A DNA stretch of 43,728 bases from Richelia sp. CSU_2_1. GTDB taxonomy: Bacteria; Cyanobacteriota; Cyanobacteriia; Cyanobacteriales; Microcoleaceae. The first letter of the stretch is position 1; the number at the start of each line of letters is the position of its first letter. The notes below the pieces were generated by a model, which worked only from the letters and a program-made list of their open reading frames with translations, had not been told where the DNA came from and did not search any database. Of this stretch, positions 27,035-34,293 are shown piece after piece. The position numbers and the translations under genes are program-made. The DNA lies in NCBI GenBank assembly GCA_012034575.1, contig JAAUPF010000040.1, positions 1-43,728 on the forward strand. The letters are read 5' to 3'.

Positions 27035-27319
27035 TTAAAATCCGCCGTTCCGCTTTGTACCGCCGCGAGAGGGACCTTCTTTCGGCTTAGCTTTATTTAC
27101 CCGCAACTGACGGCCCATCCAGTCTGCACCGTCTAATTCGGCAATTGCAGCATCTTCTTGGGCATCCTCAGTCATGTCAACAAAAGCAAAGCCCCGCATC
27201 CGACCGGTTTCCCTGTCGGTGGGCAGAACAACTCGGCTCACTGTGCCGTACTCTGAAAATACGGCTTTTAGGTCTTCTTCAGTGGCGCGGTAAGACAGAT
27301 TTCCAACGTAAATGGTCAT
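27035..27319 (-). CDS. RRM-type RNA-binding protein (Rbp family)
   Basis: 94-residue single RRM domain: RNP2 is IYVGNLSY (3-10) and RNP1 is RGFAFVDM (42-49), the usual spacing. Cyanobacterial Rbp proteins of this type are cold-inducible or thylakoid-mRNA-associated RNA-binding proteins. The glycine-rich tail is short (RGGTKRNGGF). A second family member is at 33400, encoded in the same direction. The terminator at 26784 can end this transcript. Specific RNA targets cannot be told from the sequence. Confidence 0.95.
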   Translation of the reverse strand: MTIYVGNLSYRATEEDLKAVFSEYGTVSRVVLPTDRETGRMRGFAFVDMTEDAQEDAAIAELDGADWMGRQLRVNKAKPKEGPSRGGTKRNGGF

Positions 27320-27644
27320 ATGGCTGCTTCGTAAAATTCACCCAAACTTGACTAAAGTTATCTTTAATCGCTGTTCGGCATTTGCTTCCTGCGCTGTTGG
27401 GTGGTCGGCCATCCCAAGATAAGCAGGCTATCCCCCTGGCTGCCGAGGGTTCCCAATTTAAATACTTTAAATTGGCATTTAAGTTGCGATCGATCGAGCT
27501 ACCACAAACAGGCACTAATCTGGACAAGAAATCAAGGTTTTCCCGTCAGCTCAGACGTTGCGAGTAAAGCTGCTATACAAAACATCGACTGTGGCTTACA
27601 AAGTAGAAAACTTTTATCTTTGGTTTTCGGAATGCTCAGAAACT
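27320..27644. other. Intergenic region upstream of the RRM gene
   Basis: 325 bp on the promoter side of the minus-strand RRM gene. Short plus-strand open frames (27401-27664) have no recognisable similarity. Cold-responsive rbp genes usually have long leaders, so a leader for the RRM gene may lie here. Confidence 0.35.
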
Positions 27645-27935
27645 TGACGTACTCCCCTGACTAAAAGTCGAAGGGATTCTTAAAGGTTGCATGAAGGCGG
27701 GTTGAAACCGTGCTTTCATGCTTTTTTCTTCCTGTCTCTTTGGCTCTTAACTAGACGCTTGACCGATGTCTTGCGTCCCCGTCAGACCGCCGACCCAGGC
27801 AACTTAAGTTGTTCTCAACGATGCGTCTCACCGCAGAGTTTGGAAAGAGGCGACCCTGGTGGGTGCGTTTCTACCCTCGGAATCCAGTTATGGATATCCT
27901 GTATGGCTCGCCAGCCCTACCTCTGATTATTTCAA
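27645..27935 (-). ncRNA. Structured segment resembling a TnpB-associated RNA (reRNA) relic
   Basis: Read on the minus strand, this ends in GAATCCCTTCGACTTTTAGTC and GGGGAGTACGTCAA, similar to the end hairpin and terminal TCAA of IS200/IS605 guide RNAs as I recall them from cyanobacterial elements. Further up is a stem formed by GCATGAA and TTCATGC (about 27689-27721), and more paired segments. No intact TnpB reading frame accompanies it. I call it an RNA-like transposon end with low confidence. Alternative: an unrelated structured leader or plus-strand terminator, since TTTTTT follows GCATGAA...TTTCATGC on the plus strand. Confidence 0.35.
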
Positions 27936-28077
27936 TATACACATAGCATAAATTTACCCCTCTGTCAACTTTGCCGATCGTTCCGACTGTCTCAGAGGCA
28001 GCATCTGTATCATGTAGGTTTAGGTAGGGTGCGCCCGCAGGGCGCACCTTACTCTATCGAAAGCCTTTGAAAAGTCC
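27936..28077. repeat. Palindrome GTAGGGTGCGC...GCGCACCTTAC, second copy
   Basis: The core is at 28024-28052, with the same arms as the copy at 7389-7413 but a different loop (CCGCAGG region). The surrounding 140 bp holds nothing else of note. Confidence 0.7.
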
Positions 28078-28293
28078 TCAGTCGATCGAAATTGACTGAG
28101 GTCCGCTGCTTTTACCGTTGCTGTCTTCGGCTGCCGGAGGAGTGTAAGTTGAGCCGGTTTGGTCGTCAATCCAGCTTCTAATCGGATCTTCGTTAAGGTT
28201 GAGTCTCAGCAGTCCCGAAAAAAATCCGCCCGTAAAGGCTATCGGCTGTTGGATCAATTCTTTGACCACGGGGATGAGTTCGTCGAGGAACAT
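28078..28293 (-). CDS. Conserved cyanobacterial-type small protein, 71 residues
   Basis: MFLDELIPVVKELIQQPIAFTGGFFSGLLRLNLNEDPIRSW shows an amphipathic or weakly hydrophobic N-terminal half with FxGGFFSGLLRL at its centre, a pattern I associate with short conserved cyanobacterial proteins of unknown function. The C-terminal 25 residues are polar and variable. The start ATG has CTTTTGA-type sequence upstream and an AGGAGACTTTTG stretch (minus strand) that gives a good Shine-Dalgarno. Divergent from egtC with a 140-bp shared promoter region. Confidence 0.75.
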   Translation of the reverse strand: MFLDELIPVVKELIQQPIAFTGGFFSGLLRLNLNEDPIRSWIDDQTGSTYTPPAAEDSNGKSSGPQSISID

Positions 28294-28434
28294 TCAAAAG
28301 TCTCCTGTTGCTGCTGGGGATTCTATTTACCAATATACAAAAATATACAATTCGCTGCGGAATAGCGGAGGAAATAGCCGATCGACCATTTCCCCGATCG
28401 CGCTAAAATGCGGATCGATTTACCGAACAAATTT

Positions 28435-29223
28435 ATGTGCCGTTTGCTGGGCTACCTCGGGCAGCCGATATTACTCGATTCTATTCTGTACAAGCCCGAT
28501 CGCTCGTTAATCGTCCAAAGTTATGAGCCTCGCGAAATGACTTCAGGCGTAGTGAATGCTGACGGTTTTGGCATCGGTTGGTATCACTCCGATCGAGATA
28601 CTGACCCGTTTACTTACAAAAATACTCTGCCAATTTGGAACGATACCAACTTGCCACATCTAGGCCGATATGTTGAGTCTGGATGTGTTGTGGGATACAT
28701 CCGCAGCGCAACGGCAGGACAAGCTTTAGATTTTAGCAACTGTCAGCCCTTCGGATACCAGCGCCTGCTGTTCGTACACAACGGTTTCATTCAAAATTTT
28801 CGGAAAACTCTTTACAGACCGATGCGCGGCCAACTGAGCGATACTGTCTATCAGTTAGTTAAAGGTACTACCGATTCCGAGCATATTTTCGGTTTGTTTG
28901 TCAATGAATTGACGGCAGCAAATCTGACGTTAGAAACTGCTTTGCGAAATTCCCTCAAGACTTTGGTAGAACTAGCAAAAATCCATCAAGTAGAATTTTC
29001 AGCTAATATCATTATCAGCGACGGACAGCAGTTAGTAGCCTCTCGCTTTGCTTGGCAAACAACTCCTCCTTCTCTTTATTGGCTGCGAGACGATTTAAAT
29101 TTCCCAAAATCTGTCATGATTGCTTCTGAACCTTTATTTGATAGCAACTGGCACGAGTGTCCGGTGCAAAGTATTATCAGTGCGGGAGGAGACGGTGAGA
29201 TCCGGATCGATTCAATCTTGTAG
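28435..29223 (+). CDS. egtC: Ergothioneine biosynthesis amidohydrolase EgtC
   Basis: 262-residue class-II (Ntn) glutamine amidotransferase-like hydrolase that removes the glutamyl group from the hercynyl-gamma-glutamylcysteine sulfoxide intermediate. I start it at MCRLLGYLG (28435) because Cys2 must become the N-terminal nucleophile; the upstream ATG at 28408 would block that. Other marks are NADGFGIGWY, IRSATAGQALDFSNCQPF and FVHNGFIQNF. The stop overlaps the start of egtB, so the two are translationally coupled. Confidence 0.95.
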   Translation: MCRLLGYLGQPILLDSILYKPDRSLIVQSYEPREMTSGVVNADGFGIGWYHSDRDTDPFTYKNTLPIWNDTNLPHLGRYVESGCVVGYIRSATAGQALDFSNCQPFGYQRLLFVHNGFIQNFRKTLYRPMRGQLSDTVYQLVKGTTDSEHIFGLFVNELTAANLTLETALRNSLKTLVELAKIHQVEFSANIIISDGQQLVASRFAWQTTPPSLYWLRDDLNFPKSVMIASEPLFDSNWHECPVQSIISAGGDGEIRIDSIL

Positions 29224-30601
29224 AGAGGCAATTTATCGCGATTTGCAACAGTGCAGGCGCGGCACTTTCAAGTTATTTTCAGGAGTTGAGGGCGATATTT
29301 TCTGCCGCCAAGCTCATCCAGATTTCAGTCCTGTTGGCTGGCATTTAGGTCACATTGCTTATACTGAAGATTTGTGGTTGTTGCAGCGCTGCGCTGGAGA
29401 AAAGCCAGTGTTTCCTGAGTACCATAGACTGTTTGCTGCTGATATTTTGCCGAAGCAAGAACGGGTGCATCTGCCAACAGTAGCAGAAGTTGAATGCTAT
29501 CTGGATGCGGTGAGAAAAAGGGTGTTAAATTATTTGGAAATAGCGCCGATCGACCGTCAAGAACGCTTGTGGCGCTTTATCATTCAACACGAAAGCCAAC
29601 ACTGCGAAACGGTGGCTTTTGTATTGCAAATGCAAGAGGAAGGAAGAAGGAAGAAGGAAGAAGGAAGAAGGAAGAGGGAGGAAGGAAGAGGGAGGAAGGA
29701 AGAAGGAAGAAGGAAGAGGGAGGAAGGAAGAGGGAAGAGGGAAGAGGGAATATTAATTACTGATTGCCAATTACCAATTACCGATTACCAATTACCGATT
29801 ACCAATTACCGATTACCAATTACCAATTACCGATTACCGATTACCAATTACCAATTACCAATTACCGAAAAAATTGAAATTGGGGCGGGGGAATTTTATA
29901 TGGGAAGCGATGCAGTTGAGGCGTTGGATAACGAGCGATCGCGCCACTTAAGCTACTTAGAAACATATTCGATCGACCGCTATCCAGTTACCTGCAGCCA
30001 ATACGGAAATTTTATGGCATCAGGCGGCTATCAAAACCCCGATTGGTGGTCGAAAGCAGGCTGGAAATGGCTGCAATCTAATCCGGTCGATAGACCGCTT
30101 TATTGGTCGGAAAATCCAGCTTTTGACAATTGCCCTGTTTGCGGTGTTAGTTGGTACGAAGCCGAAGCCTACTGCAACTTTGCAGGCAAGCGTTTGCCCA
30201 CTGAATCCGAATGGGAAAAAGCAGCAACTTGGGATGCCAAAACTCAAACTCAGCGTACCTATCCTTGGGGAGAAGAACAGCCAAATTCCCGGCTGTGCAA
30301 TCACGGCAATTATATTGCTAATACCTCGCCAGTCGATGCTTTTCCAAAAGGAGCAAGTGCAGCCGGTTGCTGCGATATGTTGGGCAATGTTTGGGAATGG
30401 ACGGCTTCGTGGTTTGAGGGTTATCCGGGATTTGAAAGCTATCCTTACACCGGATATTCTCAAGTTTATTTTGATGGCGAACACCGAGTATTAAAAGGCG
30501 GCAGTTGGGCAACTCCTTCCTGGACGCTGCGATCGAGCTTTCGCAATTGGTACTATCCGGGCGTGCGACAAATTCTCGCAGGTTTTCGCTGTGCTCGATA
30601 A
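29195..30601 (+). CDS. egtB: Ergothioneine biosynthesis EgtB with repeat-encoded linker
   Basis: EgtB is the iron-dependent sulfoxide synthase joining hercynine and (gamma-glutamyl)cysteine. The 468-residue protein starts at a GTG with GGGAGGAG (29184-29191) just upstream, overlapping egtC by 29 bp. The N-terminal DinB-like domain has GWHLGHIAYTED and the metal-site QHESQH. The C-terminal FGE-sulfatase-like domain has GAGEFYMGSD, NVWEWTASW and LAGFRCAR. Between them (residues about 148-225) is a low-complexity tract encoded by heptamer repeats: EEGRRKK-type heptads then QLPITNY-type heptads. Family members normally have a short loop there. The frame is intact, so the enzyme may still work. 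Confidence 0.95.
   Translation: MRSGSIQSCREAIYRDLQQCRRGTFKLFSGVEGDIFCRQAHPDFSPVGWHLGHIAYTEDLWLLQRCAGEKPVFPEYHRLFAADILPKQERVHLPTVAEVECYLDAVRKRVLNYLEIAPIDRQERLWRFIIQHESQHCETVAFVLQMQEEGRRKKEEGRRKREEGRGRKEEGRRKREEGRGKREEGILITDCQLPITDYQLPITNYRLPITNYRLPITNYQLPITEKIEIGAGEFYMGSDAVEALDNERSRHLSYLETYSIDRYPVTCSQYGNFMASGGYQNPDWWSKAGWKWLQSNPVDRPLYWSENPAFDNCPVCGVSWYEAEAYCNFAGKRLPTESEWEKAATWDAKTQTQRTYPWGEEQPNSRLCNHGNYIANTSPVDAFPKGASAAGCCDMLGNVWEWTASWFEGYPGFESYPYTGYSQVYFDGEHRVLKGGSWATPSWTLRSSFRNWYYPGVRQILAGFRCAR
29636..29867. repeat. Heptamer arrays inside egtB: (GGAAGAA)n then (CAATTAC/CGATTAC)n
   Basis: About 115 bp of GGAAGAA/GGAAGAG units are followed, after a short bridge, by about 105 bp of CAATTAC/CGATTAC units. 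The same heptamers occur between genes at 3274 and 6627. Since 7 is not a multiple of 3, three units make a 7-residue protein period, with no stop in this frame. Confidence 0.95.
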
Positions 30602-30613
30602 TTTTGTGAGTTG

Positions 30614-30844
30614 TCAAACAAGTTTTTTCGGTGTTCGATCGCTGGAGGTTTGCTGTTTGTTCCAGTCGTCTGTTAGTAGTCCTGAAAATCCCCAGTCTTC
30701 CTCTGCAATTTCTTGGATGACGATATGCGTATGTTCTGGTTTTTTGCCAAGAATGCGTACCAGTGAGTCAGTCACTTCTTTGACAAGTTGAGCTTTCTGC
30801 TCTCGGGTGGCACCTTGCGTAATCTGAATGTTGACGTATGGCAT
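30614..30844 (-). CDS. 4-Oxalocrotonate tautomerase family protein
   Basis: 76 residues from MPYVNIQITQGATREQKAQL. Pro2 becomes the N-terminal catalytic proline after methionine removal, which fixes the start at 30844 instead of the upstream frame. The rest (LVKEVTDSLVRILGKKPEHTHIVIQEI) is typical of short tautomerases. Its substrate is unknown. The gene lies antisense between egtB and egtD, with 12 bp after the egtB stop, and is convergent with egtB. Confidence 0.93.
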   Translation of the reverse strand: MPYVNIQITQGATREQKAQLVKEVTDSLVRILGKKPEHTHIVIQEIAEEDWGFSGLLTDDWNKQQTSSDRTPKKLV

Positions 30845-31075
30845 TATGCTTTTTTGAATCTCAAGAGTCAAAACAAACTGACCAATATTTTACCAGCCTC
30901 CTGCTCTGTAATGGTTAAACTGACAATTGATAATTTATAATTTTCAATTTAGAGATCTATCGCCCTCTGGTGAGACAATATATAACGGTGAGTCGCAGAA
31001 AAAATCTGGCTTGAGAGTGTTATCTAAAAAAGCCGATGCGTGCTATACCAAATTTGTGCATCTTCAAATTATTTT

Positions 31076-32122
31076 ATGAAATCCCCAAAACTTTCCGACA
31101 GGACAAACTCAGGCTCAATTGTAGAAAATCGGCTGCATTTAGAGCGGCTGGTGAGTGCCGCAGCACCGACACCGACAGAAATAAATGCGGGTAGTGATGT
31201 AGTTAGCGGATTGACTCAAAATCCCAAATCCTTGCCTCCAAAGTATTTCTACGACGATCGCGGATCGACACTATTTGAGTTGATTTGTCAGTTGCCGGAA
31301 TATTATCTGACACGCACGGAGACGGCGATTTTGCAAGAGAGTGCGGGGGCGATCGCGCGTTTGACGGGCCCGTGCGAAATCGTCGAATTAGGCAGTGGCA
31401 GTTCCACAAAAACCCGGATTCTCCTTGATGCTTACAGCCAACTCGAATATCCCCTGAATTACGTGCCGATCGATATCAGTCCTACAATCTTAGAAAACAG
31501 CGCTTGTCAACTTTTAGCCGATTATCCGTCGCTCCAAATTCACGGAATTGTCAGCACTTACGAGTTGGCCTTAGCCAAAATGGCTCCCCCACAGTTGCCA
31601 ACTCGAATGCTGTGCTTTTTGGGCAGTACCTTAGGCAATCTTAACCCTCAAGAATGCGATGTATTCTTTTCGCAAATTGTCGGAGCACTGCGGTCGGGAG
31701 AGTATTTTTTACTTGGCATAGATCTGGACAAATCTCACGAGATTTTAGAGCCTGCCTATGACGACTCTCAAGGAGTAACTGCTGCATTCAACTTGAATAT
31801 GCTGCGACATTTGAACCGGAAGTTTGAGGGAAATTTTGATTTAACGCAGTTCGAGCATCTGGCATTTTACGATCGCGAGGAATGTCAAATTGAAATGCAC
31901 TTGAAAAGCAAGAAAGCGCAAACAGTAAACTTGCGATCGCTCGATTTAACAGTGGAATTTGCGGCGGGAGAAACTATCAGAAGCGAAATTTCACGCAAGT
32001 TCAATCTCGATGCTGTGCGGGCGGATCTTTCGCGTCGCGGTTTAATGCCGGTGCAAGTTTGGACCGATCCAAATCAGTGGTTTGGTTTAATTTTGTGCCA
32101 GCTATCTGCCAACAAGGACTAA
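31076..32122 (+). CDS. egtD: L-histidine N-alpha-methyltransferase EgtD
   Basis: EgtD trimethylates histidine with SAM to hercynine, the first step of ergothioneine synthesis. The 348-residue protein has YFYDDRGSTLFELICQLPEYYLTRTE near its N-terminus and the SAM site IVELGSGSSTKTRILLDA. NYVPIDIS and LCFLGSTLGNL follow, and the end LTVEFAAGETIRSEISRKF is characteristic. The frame extends upstream to a GTG at 31040, but the ATG is preferred. Together with egtC and egtB it completes the core pathway apart from EgtA (gamma-glutamylcysteine ligase) and EgtE, which are not in this window. Confidence 0.95.
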   Translation: MKSPKLSDRTNSGSIVENRLHLERLVSAAAPTPTEINAGSDVVSGLTQNPKSLPPKYFYDDRGSTLFELICQLPEYYLTRTETAILQESAGAIARLTGPCEIVELGSGSSTKTRILLDAYSQLEYPLNYVPIDISPTILENSACQLLADYPSLQIHGIVSTYELALAKMAPPQLPTRMLCFLGSTLGNLNPQECDVFFSQIVGALRSGEYFLLGIDLDKSHEILEPAYDDSQGVTAAFNLNMLRHLNRKFEGNFDLTQFEHLAFYDREECQIEMHLKSKKAQTVNLRSLDLTVEFAAGETIRSEISRKFNLDAVRADLSRRGLMPVQVWTDPNQWFGLILCQLSANKD

Positions 32123-32326
32123 AGTTTTTACTACAAACAGGTTTTATTGTTTGTAGCGAGGACTTCAGCAGGTAATATCAATCCGGTAACACCGGAATGA
32201 CATAGAGGACACGGCACTGCCGTGTCCGGGAGATGAGCAATATTAATAATTCCGATGCTACCGGATATAAGGAATTTAGTTCTTACCAAAAAGCAGGGTT
32301 TTATTGTTCGTAGTGAGGACTGGAAT

Positions 32327-32361
32327 TTAAAATCTAAAATCTAAAATCTAAAATCTAAAAT
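32327..32361. repeat. Heptanucleotide array (TCTAAAA)n
   Basis: About four units. The remaining spacer (32123-32376) contains a decayed copy of the GTAGTA/GGACT repeat family (32110-32165, 32308-32322) and a GTTTTATTGTT(T/C)GTAG phrase twice. Confidence 0.85.
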
Positions 32362-32376
32362 GGCGACAATTCCCCA

Positions 32377-32988
32377 TTAACAAATCGGCTTCTGTCCCGG
32401 TTTTACAGCGTGAATGTACTCGCTGCCCGATGCCGGCCAGCCTCGCTTGTAATAAGCCTCCTCCGGCTGCCCCCAACCCAATTGCAACAAAATTTCCAAA
32501 AAATCCGACTTTTCCCACTTCCACAGACTTGCCCATTCCGTGCGCCTGTCTATCGCCTCTAAATCCGTGGGTTCGATCGAGCGAAAATCCTTGCCGCTGT
32601 TCACGCTTAAATATAAATCCATACCCTCCGTTACTTGCTGCCAAAATTCCACCATAGAAGCCTTTGCTGCCTTCAAGGTTATCAGATCGATCGGTAAAGC
32701 TATTAATTGGTCGGCGGCGGCGGGATAGCGGAGAGTATAGCCTTTAACAGTAATTTCCCGCCACACAATCCCAGACACTTGATGTTCCCGTTGGTATTCG
32801 TGAACGGCAGCCTTAAAATTTTGATAAGCAGTGAACTTTTGGACGCCATCCGATGTCAGGAAACCATCAATCACTGGATTGCCGGTAGAAGGCGCTGCAG
32901 TCAAGTTGAGCCGCCGCCCGTGCAAGCAGGCTTGGCGTTCTTCTTCGAGGATTTTTATGAGTTCCGCCGTGCTGTAGACCTTTGACAT
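32377..32988 (-). CDS. Hypothetical protein, 203 residues
   Basis: I do not recognise a family. The protein is soluble-looking, with no membrane segment or signal. Visible patterns are MSKVYSTAELIKILEEERQACLHGRRLNLTA at the N-terminus (an amphipathic helix), VWREITVKGYTLRYPAA, and a tryptophan-rich C-terminus (WASLWKWEKSDFLEILLQLGWGQPE). Codon use resembles its neighbours and homologues probably exist in related cyanobacteria. It is transcribed alone, convergent with egtD. Confidence 0.75.
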   Translation of the reverse strand: MSKVYSTAELIKILEEERQACLHGRRLNLTAAPSTGNPVIDGFLTSDGVQKFTAYQNFKAAVHEYQREHQVSGIVWREITVKGYTLRYPAAADQLIALPIDLITLKAAKASMVEFWQQVTEGMDLYLSVNSGKDFRSIEPTDLEAIDRRTEWASLWKWEKSDFLEILLQLGWGQPEEAYYKRGWPASGSEYIHAVKPGQKPIC

Positions 32989-33399
32989 TGGTTTATTGAA
33001 GCAAAATCAAAATAGTAGCTGGTATAGCAGAAGGAAGAAAGCTTTAGTTATCTAACAGAGAAGGAAGAAGGATGTTTTCTAGACTAATTTTCGGTAAAGA
33101 TTGTTTGATTTTTCAGAACTATATTTGTTTTTCTGTTATTTTAACTGTTCTGCTGAGCGAATTCTTGTTTGATACCTGCCGGATTTGAGACTTGACTGGG
33201 GAAATACTGTGCCTTGGCGGGGGCTGTTGCCAAAAACGTTGCCAAAAACAAAGCCCCCTCGCTGGAGGGGGCTAAACTGACTTAGAAATTTGGTCGCTGC
33301 ATTCAGCAGACCGATCGAGCCTGATTCAAAAAAGCAGAATCCGCACCTGCTTCAATTTCCGAAACTCAAATTTTTCCTTTCCAAGCTGTGTTTCAAAGC
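32989..33399. other. Intergenic region, 411 bp
   Basis: Holds a decayed heptamer stretch (GAAGGAAGAA near 33030-33070), AT-rich DNA and the terminator hairpin at 33252. No gene is visible. Confidence 0.4.
33252..33273 (-). terminator. Rho-independent terminator for the second RRM gene
   Basis: On the minus strand a perfect 9-bp stem (AGCCCCCTC / GAGGGGGCT, loop CAGC) is followed by TTTGTTTTT. It is about 125 bp past the stop of the RRM gene. Confidence 0.8.
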
Positions 33400-33708
33400 T
33401 TAGTAGCGACGCGAAGAGCGATTGTTGTCGCCCCAGCCACCGCCCGAAGAGCGTTTGTTGTTGTTTTCGCGAGGCTTAGCTTTGTTGACTTTCAGGTCGC
33501 GACCCATCCACTCAGCACCATCTAAGGCGGCAATCGCAGCAGCTTCTTCAGCTTCGCTTGCCATTTCTACGAAAGCAAAACCCCGCATCCTGCCTGTTTC
33601 GCGATCCACTGGCACCTGGACGCGGCTTACAGTACCGTACTCGGCAAATACTTCGTTGAGGTCGTCTGATGTGACCTCATAAGAAAGATTACCCACGTAA
33701 ATCGACAT
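33400..33708 (-). CDS. RRM-type RNA-binding protein (Rbp family), second copy
   Basis: 102 residues from MSIYVGNLSY; a GGAG eight bases upstream supports this ATG, and the open frame extends further only by non-conserved codons. RNP2 is IYVGNLSY and RNP1 RGFAFVEM. The glycine-rich tail (SSGGGWGDNNRSSRRY) is longer than in the copy at 27035, placing it nearer the cold-shock Rbp type. The GGTGCAGAGAG-containing leader region may be transcribed as a cold-sensing 5' UTR, but this is only by analogy. Confidence 0.95.
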   Translation of the reverse strand: MSIYVGNLSYEVTSDDLNEVFAEYGTVSRVQVPVDRETGRMRGFAFVEMASEAEEAAAIAALDGAEWMGRDLKVNKAKPRENNNKRSSGGGWGDNNRSSRRY

Positions 33709-33983
33709 AAAATCTCCAGAATCATTAGGGTGCAGAGAGTTAGATTCGGAGACACGCTTGTAAATTAACACCAACAAACTACGCAACCGAATTTAAATCT
33801 TGAGCCTTCAGTATAACATAAACCGAGTACAATCAGCTATTGGCCGCCAAAATTTTAAGCTTTGGAGGGAGGCGGGGGAGTTGCTGTCAAAGTATTGACC
33901 GAGAAAGTGGGTGCAAGCCCCTTCTTCAGTGGACGGCTTTAATTTTTCACGATTCTGTCAGCAATGTCTAATATCATAGAACA
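33709..33983. other. Intergenic region with hairpin, upstream of the IS relic
   Basis: AAGTGGGTGCAAGCCCCTT at about 33915-33933 forms a hairpin with a bulge, followed by GTGGACGGCTTTAA. It lies next to the TnpB/IscB relics and might be a transposon end or guide-RNA piece; this is inference. The rest is the promoter region of the minus-strand RRM gene. Confidence 0.35.
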
Positions 33984-34019
33984 ATGAAAGCAAGGTATCA
34001 GTACAGATTCTATCCAACC
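33984..34019 (+). pseudogene. TnpB N-terminal relic
   Basis: The frame starting at ATG 33984 reads MKARYQYRFYPT, the usual start of an IS200/IS605 TnpB (OrfB), and then diverges after about 12 residues into unrelated codons. It ends in a stop about 12 codons later. It is a broken-off start rather than a gene. Confidence 0.6.
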
Positions 34020-34026
34020 ATTACTT

Positions 34027-34254
34027 CTCCAGCGGGTTTTAGCTCCAGCTTCATCACCACTTAAAGATGCGACTGCTGTTAATACTACTCGTTGGAAACT
34101 TTACAGAAGGCTTCAATCTACAGACTTGCCTGTAGAAATAGGTTCTGGTGGTCGGACAAAGTTTAATCGCCAAACCAGAGGGATGGAGAAGCAACACTGG
34201 ACAGATGCCGCTTTGTTCGATGTCGTTTATCAGATGAAAATACCGCAAACTTAG
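34027..34254 (+). pseudogene. IscB C-terminal fragment
   Basis: An open stretch of about 75 codons, without its own start, encodes a piece of IscB, the RuvC/HNH nuclease of IS200/IS605-type elements and ancestor of Cas9. Signatures are PLKDATAVNTTRWKLYRRL, LPVEIGSGGRTKFNR and KQHWTDAAL, the last parts of the RuvC domain (the conserved final LDAAC is degraded to TDAAL). It is in a different frame from the TnpB start just upstream. The gene has lost its N-terminus, HNH domain and probably its guide RNA, so it is dead. It ends 40 bp from the era gene end. Confidence 0.8.
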
Positions 34255-34293
34255 GCATAGTCTCGTTCATCTTGAAGACGGGCATACAAAATT

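Noticed and set aside
27687..27926. Plus-strand open frame of 79 codons
   Set aside because: It lies in the structured RNA-like segment, has no recognisable similarity and shows no Shine-Dalgarno.
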